Of a DNA stretch of 64,000 nt, positions 8,523 through 18,367 are shown piece by piece. The position numbers were made by a program, and so were the translations under genes. Below the pieces are notes generated by a model. That model searched no databases and was not told the origin of the DNA. It saw only the letters and a list, made by a program, of their open reading frames with translations. This DNA comes from Methylomonas methanica MC09 (GTDB lineage: Bacteria; Pseudomonadota; Gammaproteobacteria; Methylococcales; Methylomonadaceae), in NCBI RefSeq assembly GCF_000214665.1, contig NC_015572.1, forward strand, positions 1,674,001 through 1,738,000, in the 5' to 3' direction. Each line of letters begins with the position of its first letter. The stretch's first letter is position 1.

Positions 8523-9361
8523 TGTCTGATACGGTGTATTTGAACGGCGAATATATGCCGCTGGCGGACGCTAAAATTCCGGTTTTGGATCGCGGCTTTT
8601 TATTCGGCGACGGGGTCTATGAAGTGATTCCGGCCTATGCCGGGCGTTTGTTCCGCTTCGAAGATCATATCGTCCGCCTAAATAACAGTCTGCGGGAAAT
8701 TCGTCTGGACCTGCATAAAACTGTGGCCGAGTGGCAGGCGATTTTTCAGCCCCTGTTGGACAGTGGTAAGGATGAATATATTTATCTGCAAATTACCCGC
8801 GGCTGTGCGCCCAAACGCGATCACGGTTTTCCGGAACACGTGGTGCCGACCGTGTTTGCCATGTGTTCGGAAATCAAGCCGTTTCCCGGTCGGGTCACGG
8901 GTGTCAAAGCCGTAACGCTGGACGATACCCGTTGGCAGAAGTGTCATGTCAAGGCCACCGCATTGTTGGCGCACTTGTTGTTGCGTCAAGAGGCCCTGGA
9001 TCAGGATTGCGCGGAAGCGATATTGGTCAGAAACGGTTATGTCACCGAAGGCGCGGCCAGTAATCTGTTCGCGGTGATCGACGACGAACTGATTACGCCG
9101 CCCAACAGCAACGAGATCCTGCCGGGTATTACCCGCGACGTCATTCTGGAGCTGGCCGCAGCCAACGGTATAGCCTGCAAGGAAGATGTGATTGCGGTGG
9201 AGGCCCTGAAGAACGCCAGCGAAATCTGGGTGACCAGTTCCACCCGCGAAATCGTGCCGGTGATTGAACTGGACGGCCAACTCGTTGGTCCAGGTAAACC
9301 CGGACCTGTATTCCAAAAAACGGACCAATTGTTACAAGCTTATAAACAATCGTTAGCATGA
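8522..9361 (+). CDS. dat: D-amino-acid aminotransferase
   Basis: This is a PLP-dependent class IV (fold type IV) aminotransferase of 279 residues that interconverts D-alanine and D-glutamate with their keto acids, and so feeds cell-wall precursors. Family hallmarks are VLDRGFLFGDGVYEVIPAY near the N terminus, the PLP-lysine region (KCHVKATALLAHLLLRQEA), and EGAASNLFAVIDDELITPP with LPGITRDVIL in the cofactor-phosphate half. Branched-chain aminotransferases and aminodeoxychorismate lyases share this fold; the length and the pairing with dacA favour the D-amino-acid enzyme. It overlaps its neighbours at both ends (TAATG and ATGA). Confidence 0.88.
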   Translation: MSDTVYLNGEYMPLADAKIPVLDRGFLFGDGVYEVIPAYAGRLFRFEDHIVRLNNSLREIRLDLHKTVAEWQAIFQPLLDSGKDEYIYLQITRGCAPKRDHGFPEHVVPTVFAMCSEIKPFPGRVTGVKAVTLDDTRWQKCHVKATALLAHLLLRQEALDQDCAEAILVRNGYVTEGAASNLFAVIDDELITPPNSNEILPGITRDVILELAAANGIACKEDVIAVEALKNASEIWVTSSTREIVPVIELDGQLVGPGKPGPVFQKTDQLLQAYKQSLA

Positions 9362-9624
9362 GCGAAACAGAAAGCCTTTTAGAATTTCCTTGTCAGTTCG
9401 CCATTAAGGCCATGGGCAAAACCAGTGCCGATTTCGACGTAATCGTGGTGGAAATTGTGCGTCGGCATGTCGGCGATATCCACGAAGGCGCCATTAGTTC
9501 GCGGCCCAGCAAGGCCGGTACTTACACGTCGGTGACCGTAATGATAGAAGCCACCAGCCGTGAACAGCTGGACGCCATTTATCAGGGGCTGACCGACCAT
9601 CCCGCTGTGCTGGTGGCCCTGTAA
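9358..9624 (+). CDS. ybeD: YbeD-type DUF493 protein
   Basis: This is a small cytosolic ferredoxin-like-fold protein of 88 residues. The sequence FPCQFAIKAMGKTSADFDVI and the C-terminal LDAIYQGLTDHPAVLVAL are typical of DUF493. The E. coli homologue is likewise encoded between dacA and lipB, so this is a conserved gene order. Its molecular role is not settled; the ACT-like fold suggests regulation by a small ligand. It starts inside the dat stop (ATGA) and ends seven bases before lipB, which places it firmly in the dacA-dat-ybeD-lipB-lipA unit. Confidence 0.9.
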   Translation: MSETESLLEFPCQFAIKAMGKTSADFDVIVVEIVRRHVGDIHEGAISSRPSKAGTYTSVTVMIEATSREQLDAIYQGLTDHPAVLVAL

Positions 9625-9631
9625 ATAGCCG

Positions 9632-10246
9632 GTGAAGCAGCAAACCGTCCTCAGGCAGCTGGGCTTGCGGGATTATCAGTCCGTTTGGCGGGATATGCAG
9701 CAATTTACCGCCGAACGCACAGAGGCAACACCGGACGAAATCTGGATCACCGAACATCCGCCGGTTTTTACGCTGGGTTTGAACGGTAAACAAGAGCATG
9801 TGTTGCAAGCGAGCGATATTCCGTTAATTCAGACCGACAGAGGCGGGCAGGTGACTTACCACGCGCCGGGCCAGCTGGTGGTCTATTTTCTGGTTGATTT
9901 GCGCCGTTTGGCCATCGGACCCCGGCAGGCGGTGACCTTGTTGGAAAATGCCATGATAATCGTGCTGGCACAATACGGCGTGCGGGCGGAGGCGAGGGCG
10001 GACGCGCCCGGCGTGTATGTCGACGGTAAAAAAATCGGCGCTCTGGGGCTGCGGATAAAACGCGGCTGCTGTTACCACGGTTTGAGTTTGAATAACGCCA
10101 TGGATTTAACACCGTTTAGCTATATCAATCCCTGCGGTTATGCCGGCCTGGAAGTCACCCAATTGGCTGATTTCGGAGTACAAATACAGACTCACGAACT
10201 GGCGGTGCCGGTTGTTCATCACCTTATCAAGGCTATCGAATCATGA
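9632..10246 (+). CDS. lipB: Octanoyl-[acyl-carrier-protein]:protein octanoyltransferase LipB
   Basis: This enzyme transfers the octanoyl group from ACP to lipoyl domains of 2-oxoacid dehydrogenases and to GcvH, the first step of lipoate synthesis. The 204-residue product starts with GTG at 9632. Motifs are [16 protein letters not shown] (substrate channel), [10 protein letters not shown] with the conserved lysine, and [14 protein letters not shown] with the catalytic cysteine that forms the acyl-thioester. The upstream PVFTLG segment is also typical. Its stop overlaps the lipA start by four bases (ATGA), so octanoyl transfer and sulfur insertion are co-expressed. Confidence 0.96.
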   Translation: MKQQTVLRQLGLRDYQSVWRDMQQFTAERTEATPDEIWITEHPPVFTLGLNGKQEHVLQASDIPLIQTDRGGQVTYHAPGQLVVYFLVDLRRLAIGPRQAVTLLENAMIIVLAQYGVRAEARADAPGVYVDGKKIGALGLRIKRGCCYHGLSLNNAMDLTPFSYINPCGYAGLEVTQLADFGVQIQTHELAVPVVHHLIKAIES

Positions 10247-11217
10247 CGCTGAATAACCTGAAAGACATTAACGCGCCGTCGCGCACAACGCCCGAGACTC
10301 ATCAACGCAACGCCGACAAACTGTCGCGGATACCGATCAAGGTCGAAAAGCCGGACATCCTGTTGCGCAAGCCGGACTGGATTCGCATCAAACTGCCTGC
10401 CGGCGAAAAAGTTAATCAAATCAAACAATCGCTACGGGAAAACCGCCTGCATACCGTCTGCGAGGAAGCGGCTTGCCCTAATCTGGGCGAGTGTTTCAGC
10501 CACGGCACCGCCACCTTCATGATCATGGGCGACCTGTGCACCCGGCGTTGTCCGTTTTGCGACGTCGCCCACGGCAAACCGCAAGCGCTGGATGCCGATG
10601 AGCCTGATAATCTGGCCCATACCATAGCGGCGATGGCCTTGAAATACGTGGTAGTCACCTCGGTCAACCGCGACGATTTACGCGACGGCGGGGCCGGGCA
10701 CTTTGCGGCTTGTATTGCCGCGATCCGGCAGCAGTCCCCCAATACCACCATAGAGGTACTGACCCCGGATTTTCGCGGACGCATGGAAACGGCATTACGG
10801 ATTTTGCAACAGCAGCCTTGCGATGTGTTTAACCACAATCTGGAAACCGTGCCGCGTTTGTATCTGGAAGCCAGGCCCGGCGCGGATTATCAAACCTCGC
10901 TGCAATTATTGCAGCGCCATAAACAATTGCTGCCGGACGTGCCCACCAAATCGGGTTTGATGCTGGGCATAGGCGAGACCGAACACGAAGTGGTGCAGGT
11001 GTTGAAAGACTTGCTGGCGCACGGTTGCAGCATGCTGACCCTGGGCCAATACCTGCAGCCCAGTAAAGAACATTTGGCCGTTAAGGCCTATATCCACCCG
11101 GATCAATTCAAACGTTATGCGCAAATAGCTCGCGACCTGGGTTTTCAACAGGTTGCCAGCGCCCCATTGGTACGCTCGTCCTACCATGCCGATTTGCAAG
11201 CAGCGGGTGTTATTTAG
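10243..11217 (+). CDS. lipA: Lipoyl synthase LipA (radical SAM)
   Basis: LipA inserts two sulfur atoms at C6 and C8 of protein-bound octanoate. The 324-residue product carries both iron-sulfur sites: Cys73, Cys78 and Cys84 in [12 protein letters not shown] bind the auxiliary cluster that is sacrificed as sulfur donor, and Cys99, Cys103 and Cys106 in CTRRCPFC bind the radical-SAM cluster. The conserved C-terminal serine that ligates the auxiliary cluster is in LVRSSYHA. Start and length are normal. It is the last gene of the dacA-to-lipA unit; the 277 bases that follow contain no supported gene. Confidence 0.97.
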   Translation: MTLNNLKDINAPSRTTPETHQRNADKLSRIPIKVEKPDILLRKPDWIRIKLPAGEKVNQIKQSLRENRLHTVCEEAACPNLGECFSHGTATFMIMGDLCTRRCPFCDVAHGKPQALDADEPDNLAHTIAAMALKYVVVTSVNRDDLRDGGAGHFAACIAAIRQQSPNTTIEVLTPDFRGRMETALRILQQQPCDVFNHNLETVPRLYLEARPGADYQTSLQLLQRHKQLLPDVPTKSGLMLGIGETEHEVVQVLKDLLAHGCSMLTLGQYLQPSKEHLAVKAYIHPDQFKRYAQIARDLGFQQVASAPLVRSSYHADLQAAGVI

Positions 11218-11494
11218 CAGGCATGTTTGTTAGGATCGAATAAGCTTTGTAAAACGCGGCTGATTCTTGTTTCCTCGTCTGACTAACCCGTTATTTGAAT
11301 TGTATTAGCCGCCAGCCCGACGAATGGATTTGCCCCATCAGACTTCGCTAAACAGCTGAATTACAACCCAGGAAGCAGAGGCGTGGTTTATGTGTTGTGT
11401 TTGATATTCAAGGCGCATAGTGGTATGGGCAGGAGTTTCCGAGAGTAATGGCGCGTTCCGTGCTAGTTGAAATAAAACTTTTTCACTTAAAGCT

Positions 11495-13912
11495 ATGAAG
11501 ACCTCACTAATCCGAGTCTATTTGTTTGTCCTGTTAAGCGTTTGTTCAGGGTTGCTTTACGCAGCGGCCGAGCAAGCGGCGGCGATTGCCCAATCCCTTA
11601 AGCAATGGAACGCCGAGCTCGAACAGGCAGCGCAAACGCTTGCCAACAAGGATATTGACGATGGGGAGCTGAAACAACTGAGCGAACAGTTGAATGGCTT
11701 GCGTACCGATGCCCTCGCCGTCAGTGACGATTTAGCTGCACAAATAACCCCATTGCAAACTGAATTGGCAGCGCTTGGCCCGCCGCCGGCAAAAGGTGCG
11801 CCCAAAGAACCGGCGAGTCTTGCGGCCAAAAGAACGAGTCTGAATGAGCAATTAGCTGCCATTGATGGGCAGACCAAGGAATTGGGATTGGTTATTTCGC
11901 GAACGGACGATATGCTCGATCAGCTGTCGGAGTTACGGATTCGGCGCTTTACCCAAAAAATCTTTACCCGCGGCGTTTCTCCGCTGGCACCCCAAATATG
12001 GCAAAAAGGCCTGCCGGAGTTGCAGGAAAAATTCGCCTCGCTAAATCAGCAAGGTACGGCTTGGCTAGCCGGCGAAACCCGCGAAACGTTGACGGCTGAG
12101 CTTATTCATTTAACCGCAACACTGTTTGTCGCATTGGCTATTGTCTGGCCTCTGTCCGGGTGGTTATCCCGGAAATTCGGCTGCACCTCCGCTGTGCAGA
12201 TACCGACGTATGTGGAGTTGCTGCGCGCCGCTTTAACGGTAGGTTTCATCCGTTTATTGTTGCCGACGAGTGTCACGATAGCGGTTTATCTGGTATTAGC
12301 ACACGATATGCTCTGGACGGACGCCGAACAGGGGGTCGCCCTTTGCGTGCTGAAAGCGCTGTTCATGATTATTCTGGTTTCTGCCACCAGTGTGGCGATA
12401 TTGGCACCTTCTAACGGGCGATGGCGTTTAATGCCGTTGAATGATAACGACGCTCGTTATGTGCATAAAATCATTCTAGGCTTAGCCTGGGTGTTCGCCT
12501 GCGACTTGGTGTTGGATAACTGGTTGAGCGGAGTTTCCATGGAATTGACTCTGTTGCGCAAATTTTGGGTGGGATTGTTGATTGCCGGATTATTGTTGGC
12601 ATTGCTGATACGCCCGCAACTGTGGCGCATGGACATCCAGCACCGACGAAAAATAAGCGACAAGGCGGGCATTTGGCGCGCCATAAGAGCGCTGATGGGC
12701 ATATTGGTGTTAATGATACCTGTATCCGCCATTGCCGGTTATGTTGCCTTGTCGCGGCTGCTGGGCACTCAAATCGTGCTGACCGGCAGTCTGTACATTC
12801 TGACGAGCGTTGTGGTCGCCTTGTGTAACGAACTAATCGAAGAGGCCTTAAATAAGGAGACCGAGTTAGGCAAAAAAATAAGGCATCACCTGGAACTGAC
12901 GGAAGATGGCGGCGAATTGCTGCTATTTTGGCTTAAGGCCGCGGTCAATACCGTGATCTATGTTGGCGCCATTCTGGCGCTGCTGGTGATTTGGGGCGCG
13001 GGCGGCGAAGATATCAGTGTCTGGCTTTATAGCGTGTTCTTCGGTTTTAACATTGGCGGCGTTACTGTCTCTCTGTCCACCTTATTGATTGCTATTACTT
13101 TATTCTCGGCGGTTTTACTGCTTACCCGCTTGTGCCAACGATTTTTGCAACAAACGTTTTTCCCCCGTACCCGCATCGACTTAGGTATACAGCATTCTAT
13201 CCGGGCTTCGGTGGGCTATATCGGCTTTATCATTGCCGCGGGGCTTGCCGTATCCACGCTGGGAATCGATTTGAGCAAACTGGCGATAATCGCCGGCGCG
13301 CTATCGGTGGGTATCGGTTTCGGTTTGCAGAACGTGGTGAACAATTTCGTATCCGGCCTGATATTATTGATAGAACGTCCCCTCAAAGTGGGCGACTGGG
13401 TGGTTGTGAACGACAAGCAAGGTTATGTCAAGAATATCAATGTGCGGGCCACGGAAATCCAAACGTTTGATCGAGCTGCCGTATTCATTCCCAATTCCAC
13501 GCTAATCTCCAATCCGTTGCTGAACTGGACGCATGCCGATAAAACCGGCCGAGTGGTGTTGCCGGTAGGGGTCGCTTACGGCAGCGATACCCGAAAAGTG
13601 GAGAAAATATTGCTCGAAGTCGCCGATGCGCATCCCGCAGTCATGACCGTGCTGGCGCCTTCGGTGCTATTCAAAGGCTTCGGCGACAGCAGTCTGAATT
13701 TTGAGCTACGGGCTTTCGTGCAGGACGTCGATAAAGTCATGAAGGTCAGCAGCGATCTTTGTTATGAAATCGATGCCGCGTTCAAGCGGGAAAATATCGA
13801 AATGCCGTTTCCTCAACAGGACGTACACTGGAAAGACATGGCAAGGCTGGAAACGCTGGTCGCAAAAATCCTACAGGATAAACAAGTGGGTCAAAATGAC
13901 ATTCAGCGTTAA
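11495..13912 (+). CDS. Large MscS-family mechanosensitive channel with DUF3772 N terminus
   Basis: This inner-membrane protein is expected to release osmolytes on hypo-osmotic shock. It has a signal peptide (about 1-24), a periplasmic helical region typical of DUF3772 (about 25-190) and about ten membrane helices. The MscS pore helix and beta domain follow near residue 590: LSKLAIIAGALSVGIGFGLQ, then NVVNNFVSGLILLIERPLKV and GDWVVV. The last 200 residues form the cytoplasmic vestibule. At 805 residues it belongs to the long MscS class rather than the 286-residue minimal type. It stands between lipA and the efflux operon, with its own 277-base upstream gap. Confidence 0.9.
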   Translation: MKTSLIRVYLFVLLSVCSGLLYAAAEQAAAIAQSLKQWNAELEQAAQTLANKDIDDGELKQLSEQLNGLRTDALAVSDDLAAQITPLQTELAALGPPPAKGAPKEPASLAAKRTSLNEQLAAIDGQTKELGLVISRTDDMLDQLSELRIRRFTQKIFTRGVSPLAPQIWQKGLPELQEKFASLNQQGTAWLAGETRETLTAELIHLTATLFVALAIVWPLSGWLSRKFGCTSAVQIPTYVELLRAALTVGFIRLLLPTSVTIAVYLVLAHDMLWTDAEQGVALCVLKALFMIILVSATSVAILAPSNGRWRLMPLNDNDARYVHKIILGLAWVFACDLVLDNWLSGVSMELTLLRKFWVGLLIAGLLLALLIRPQLWRMDIQHRRKISDKAGIWRAIRALMGILVLMIPVSAIAGYVALSRLLGTQIVLTGSLYILTSVVVALCNELIEEALNKETELGKKIRHHLELTEDGGELLLFWLKAAVNTVIYVGAILALLVIWGAGGEDISVWLYSVFFGFNIGGVTVSLSTLLIAITLFSAVLLLTRLCQRFLQQTFFPRTRIDLGIQHSIRASVGYIGFIIAAGLAVSTLGIDLSKLAIIAGALSVGIGFGLQNVVNNFVSGLILLIERPLKVGDWVVVNDKQGYVKNINVRATEIQTFDRAAVFIPNSTLISNPLLNWTHADKTGRVVLPVGVAYGSDTRKVEKILLEVADAHPAVMTVLAPSVLFKGFGDSSLNFELRAFVQDVDKVMKVSSDLCYEIDAAFKRENIEMPFPQQDVHWKDMARLETLVAKILQDKQVGQNDIQR

Positions 13913-14018
13913 AGACTTTGTTCGCCGTACCGAAGAACAGCGATGCCTGCATGACGCGAAGCGGTTAATGGCGCCCCTAAGGCCCTTATCGATATAAAAC
14001 ACACACATTATTACAGTC

Positions 14019-15257
14019 ATGAATCAAGATTTTGAGCCACGATCAGGGAAGTCGAGCACCGGAAACAGCGGACGCATCAGTTGGCAATGGCCGGTAATAG
14101 TGTTATTGACGGCGGTTGCCACCGGTTATTCGATCTGGCGGCCGGATAGCGCCGGAGAGGCACGGGGAGAGGCGCGAGCCGATAAACGCGATCAAAATCC
14201 GATGGCGGTCAGTACGGCATCCGTCAAGCAGGGCGAAATGCCGATATTTCTGGAAGGTTTGGGTACGGTAACACCGTTGCGCACGGTCACGTTGCATTCG
14301 CGAGTGGACGGGGAGTTGGTGCGGGTGGCTTTTAGCGAAGGCCAACAGGTCAAGCAAGGCGAGGTGCTGGCGGAAATCGATCCCAGGGCTTTTCAAGTGC
14401 AATTGCAGCAGGCGCAAGGGCAATTGCTGCACGACGAGGCACTGCTTAAAAATGCCGAGATCGATCTGGCCCGCTATCAGACCTTGTTGGAACAAGACTC
14501 AATAGCGGCCCAGCAGGTCGCCACCCAAGAGGCGTTGGTCAAACAATATCGCGGTACGGTGGAAGTCGACCGTGCGCAAGTCGAAAATGCCAAATTGCAA
14601 CTCAGCTACACCAAAATCACAGCGCCGTTGAGCGGGCGAGTAGGCTTGCGTTTGGTCGACCAGGGCAATCTGGTACATGCCAACGATAGCAACGGCTTGA
14701 TGGTGATTACCCAGCTCCAACCCATCACCGTGGTGTTTACCCTACCGGAAGACCGGGTACAGGCGGTGATGCAGCGCTGGCACGCCGCCGGCATGCTGCC
14801 GATAGAAGCTTATGACCGCGCCGGCCAGCAAAGATTGGCCGGCGGCAGGTTACTGGCCCTGGATAACCAAATCGACCCGACCACCGGTACCTTTAAGTTG
14901 AAAGCGCAATTTGACAATACCGATAAGGCCTTGTTTCCCAACCAGTTCGTCAATATCAAGATGAAACTGGACAGCTTGCCCACTGCCACGCTGGTGCCTA
15001 CTGCCGCCATCCAGCAAGGTGCCGCCGGCAGCTTTGTCTATGTGGTCAAAGACGATAATACCGTCACGGTGAGCGCGGTCAAGCTCGGTCCCGGTCTGGC
15101 GGAAACCGTTGCGGTACTGGAAGGTCTGACCCCGGGGCAACAAGTGGTGATTGACGGTGCCGACAAACTGCGGGAGGGTGGCCGGGTTAAGGTGATTCCC
15201 GCCGACGGCCGGCCGGCTGCAAATGAGAGCCCGATACAGCAAGCGGACCCTTCCTGA
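14019..15257 (+). CDS. mdtA: RND efflux periplasmic adaptor (MdtA/MuxA type)
   Basis: This is the membrane-fusion subunit that links two inner-membrane RND pumps to an outer-membrane channel. The 412-residue protein has one N-terminal membrane helix ([17 protein letters not shown], about 28-45) and then the usual order of beta-barrel, lipoyl, hairpin and membrane-proximal domains: the lipoyl half-motifs read [20 protein letters not shown] and [20 protein letters not shown] around a coiled-coil hairpin of about 60 residues. Two bases separate its stop from the next start. Gene order adaptor-pump-pump-channel matches mdtABC and muxABC-opmB. Confidence 0.93.
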   Translation: MNQDFEPRSGKSSTGNSGRISWQWPVIVLLTAVATGYSIWRPDSAGEARGEARADKRDQNPMAVSTASVKQGEMPIFLEGLGTVTPLRTVTLHSRVDGELVRVAFSEGQQVKQGEVLAEIDPRAFQVQLQQAQGQLLHDEALLKNAEIDLARYQTLLEQDSIAAQQVATQEALVKQYRGTVEVDRAQVENAKLQLSYTKITAPLSGRVGLRLVDQGNLVHANDSNGLMVITQLQPITVVFTLPEDRVQAVMQRWHAAGMLPIEAYDRAGQQRLAGGRLLALDNQIDPTTGTFKLKAQFDNTDKALFPNQFVNIKMKLDSLPTATLVPTAAIQQGAAGSFVYVVKDDNTVTVSAVKLGPGLAETVAVLEGLTPGQQVVIDGADKLREGGRVKVIPADGRPAANESPIQQADPS

Positions 15258-15259
15258 GT

Positions 15260-18200
15260 ATGGCAGTGGAAACCCAGTCCCGGCCGGACTTTAATCCCTC
15301 GCGCATTTTTATTCTCCGGCCGGTCGCCACCTCGTTATTGATGCTGGCACTGCTGTTGGTGGGGATCATGGCCTATCGGTTGTTACCCATTTCGGCGTTG
15401 CCGCAGGTCGACTATCCGACCATACAGGTGGTGACGCTGTATCCCGGCGCCAGCCCGGAGGTGATGACCTCGGTGATTACCGCGCCGCTGGAACGGCAGT
15501 TCGGCCAGATGCCAGGGCTGAAACAGATGTTGTCCGCCAGCTCCGGCGGGGCTTCGGTGATTACCTTGCAATTTAATCTGGCGCTGGAACTGGATGTCGC
15601 GGAACAAACCGTACAGGCGGCCATCAATGCGGCCGGCAACTTTCTACCCACCGATTTGCCGATGCCGCCGATCTATAACAAGATCAATCCGGCCGATGCG
15701 CCGATTCTGACCCTGGCGGTTAGCTCGCCCAGCATGGCGTTAACGCAGGTGGAAGACATGGTCGATACCCGTCTGGCGCAAAAGATCGCGCAGCTGCCGG
15801 GTGTGGGTATGGTCGGCATCAGCGGAGGCCAGCGCCCGGCCGTGCGGATTCAGGCTAATCAAAAAGCCTTGGCGGCTTACGGCTTGAGTCTGGAGGATTT
15901 GCGCACAGCCATCGCCGCCGCCAATGTCAATCAACCCAAAGGCGTATTCGACGGGCCGGCGCGTTCGGCCATCATCGACAACAACGATCAACTGCGCAAC
16001 GCGGCTGCTTATGAAGACTTGATCGTGGCCTATCGTAACGGTGCGCCGGTAAAACTTTCGGCGGTCGCCAAAGCCGTGCAGGCCAATGAAAACGTACGCT
16101 TGGCTGCGTGGGCCAATAACACCTCGGCGGTCATCGTCAACATTCGGCGTCAGCCCGGTGCTAATGTGATTGAAGTGGCCGACCGTATCAAGCAATTATT
16201 GCCGAAAATTCAGGCCTCCCTGCCCGGCGCAATCGATGTGGTGCCGCTGACCGACCGCACCGTGACCATTCGTGCCTCGGTGCGGGACGTGCAATTCGAA
16301 TTAATGCTGGCGGTGGCACTGGTAGTCATGGTGATTTTCTTATTCCTGCGCAATCTGGCGGCTACGGCGATTCCCGGCGTGGCAGTGCCGTTGTCCCTGA
16401 TCGGCACCTTTGCGGTGATGTATTTGGCTGGGTTCAGTATCAATAACCTGACGTTGATGGCCCTGACCATCGCCACCGGCTTTGTGGTGGACGATGCCAT
16501 TGTGGTCATCGAAAATATTGCTCGTTACCGGGAGCAGGGCGAATCGCCGCTACAAGCAGCGCTGAAAGGTTCGCAACAAATCGGCTTTACCATTATTTCG
16601 CTGACGGTTTCCCTGGTAGCGGTCTTGATTCCGCTGCTATTCATGGGAGACGTGGTCGGCCGCTTGTTTCGGGAGTTTGCCATCACGCTGGCCGTGGCGA
16701 TTTTGATTTCCGCCATTATCTCGCTGACGCTGACACCGATGATGTGCGCGAAAATGTTGCGCCGAACACCCGAGCAAGCCGATGCCGATAGCTGGTATCC
16801 CCGCGTGATAGCCGGTTACGGCCGTAGTCTGGAATGGGTGTTAAACCGCCGGCGTCTGACCTTGCTGGTGGCGGCCGCCACCTTGCTGGTAACCGTGGCG
16901 CTGTATGCCGTGATCCCGAAAGGATTTTTTCCGCTGCAGGATACCGGTTTGCTGCAAGGCATTTCCGAAGCACCGGCCAGCATTTCTTTCGCGGCTATGG
17001 CCGAACGGCAAGCCAAATTGGCCGAAGCCATTTTGGCCGATCCGGCGGTGGCCAGCTTATCGTCGTTTATCGGTGTCGACGGCACTAACCCGACCCTGAA
17101 CAGCGGCCGGTTTCTGATTAACCTAAAACCGCATGCTCAGCGAGACGATGACGCCGCAGCCGTGATCCGGCGCTTGCGCGCCGAATTGGCGAAGTTGTCC
17201 GGCATAGCCATTTATTTGCAACCGGTGCAGGACATGACCCTGGAAAACCAAGTCAGCCGTACCCAGTACCAGTTTACCCTGCAAGCGGTGGATTGGGCGG
17301 AACTCAATGATTGGACGCAACGCTTGCTGGCGAAGCTGCGTGAATCTCCGCAGTTGGTCGATGTGGCTAGCGATATACAAGACCAGGGTCTGCAACTGTA
17401 TGTAAACATAGACCGCGCGACCGCCAGCCGCTTGGGCGTGTCCACTGCGGCTATCGATAATGCCTTGTACAACGCCTACGGCCAGCGTTTGATATCCACC
17501 ATTTTTACCCAGTCCAATCAATACCGGGTGGTGCTGGAAGTCAGCCCGGACAGCGGGGACGGTCTGGCGGGGCTTAAACAATTGCGTATACCCAGCACGA
17601 ATGGCGGCTTGGTGCCGCTATCCGCTCTGGCCAGCGTTTCCGAACAGCTGGCGCCGCTGGCCATAGGACATCTGGATCAATTTCCGGCCGCGACGATTTC
17701 GTTTAACTTGGCGGCCGGCGCCTCGTTGGGTGAAGCGATATCCGCCATTGAACAGGCCAAGCAGGACATCGCTTTGCCGTTGAGCATACAAGCTGCCTAT
17801 CAAGGTGCGGCGCTGGCCTTCAATGCGTCGTTGAACAACACCCTGTGGTTGATTCTGGCCGCTATCGTCACGGTGTATATCGTGCTGGGGGTGCTGTACG
17901 AAAGTTATATCCATCCGTTGACGATATTGTCCACCTTGCCGTCGGCGGGCGTGGGTGCTCTGTTGGCATTGATGTTGGCGGGCAAGGATTTGGGTATCAT
18001 CGGCGTGATAGGCATTATTTTGTTGATCGGCATCGTCAAGAAAAACGCCATTATGATGATCGATTTTGCGTTGGAAGCGGAACGGAAACAGGGCTTGCCG
18101 CCGCGCGAGGCCATTTACCAGGCCTGCCTGTTGCGTTTTCGGCCTATCCTGATGACCACTCTGTCCGCCATGCTCGGCGCCTTGCCGTTAATGCTGGGCA

Positions 18201-18367
18201 CCGGCGTCGGTTCCGAGCTGCGGCATCCCTTGGGAATCACCATGGTCGGCGGACTATTGTTCAGCCAACTGCTGACTTTGTATACCACGCCGGTCATCTA
18301 TCTGGCTTTGGACGACCTGTCGCGGCGTTGGCGTGGCAGATGGGCCGGAGACGTCGGGACAATATGA
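15260..18367 (+). CDS. mdtB: RND efflux transporter subunit MdtB/MuxB
   Basis: This is a proton-driven inner-membrane exporter of the HAE-1 family, 1035 residues. It has twelve membrane helices in two repeats with two large periplasmic loops. Signature phrases are [20 protein letters not shown] after TM1, [15 protein letters not shown] in TM4 (the proton-relay aspartates of GFVVDDAI) and [14 protein letters not shown] at TM10. In MdtBC-type pumps two different RND proteins form one heterotrimer, which explains the tandem pair here. Its stop overlaps the next start (ATGA). Confidence 0.94.
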   Translation: MAVETQSRPDFNPSRIFILRPVATSLLMLALLLVGIMAYRLLPISALPQVDYPTIQVVTLYPGASPEVMTSVITAPLERQFGQMPGLKQMLSASSGGASVITLQFNLALELDVAEQTVQAAINAAGNFLPTDLPMPPIYNKINPADAPILTLAVSSPSMALTQVEDMVDTRLAQKIAQLPGVGMVGISGGQRPAVRIQANQKALAAYGLSLEDLRTAIAAANVNQPKGVFDGPARSAIIDNNDQLRNAAAYEDLIVAYRNGAPVKLSAVAKAVQANENVRLAAWANNTSAVIVNIRRQPGANVIEVADRIKQLLPKIQASLPGAIDVVPLTDRTVTIRASVRDVQFELMLAVALVVMVIFLFLRNLAATAIPGVAVPLSLIGTFAVMYLAGFSINNLTLMALTIATGFVVDDAIVVIENIARYREQGESPLQAALKGSQQIGFTIISLTVSLVAVLIPLLFMGDVVGRLFREFAITLAVAILISAIISLTLTPMMCAKMLRRTPEQADADSWYPRVIAGYGRSLEWVLNRRRLTLLVAAATLLVTVALYAVIPKGFFPLQDTGLLQGISEAPASISFAAMAERQAKLAEAILADPAVASLSSFIGVDGTNPTLNSGRFLINLKPHAQRDDDAAAVIRRLRAELAKLSGIAIYLQPVQDMTLENQVSRTQYQFTLQAVDWAELNDWTQRLLAKLRESPQLVDVASDIQDQGLQLYVNIDRATASRLGVSTAAIDNALYNAYGQRLISTIFTQSNQYRVVLEVSPDSGDGLAGLKQLRIPSTNGGLVPLSALASVSEQLAPLAIGHLDQFPAATISFNLAAGASLGEAISAIEQAKQDIALPLSIQAAYQGAALAFNASLNNTLWLILAAIVTVYIVLGVLYESYIHPLTILSTLPSAGVGALLALMLAGKDLGIIGVIGIILLIGIVKKNAIMMIDFALEAERKQGLPPREAIYQACLLRFRPILMTTLSAMLGALPLMLGTGVGSELRHPLGITMVGGLLFSQLLTLYTTPVIYLALDDLSRRWRGRWAGDVGTI

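Noticed and set aside
13764..13997. 77-residue frame over the end of the MscS-type gene
   Set aside because: It overlaps the channel gene in another frame and shows no family features.
17845..18363. 173 codons upstream of mdtC in the same frame
   Set aside because: They lie inside mdtB, and the overlap ATGA at 18364 with the standard family start shows the true beginning.
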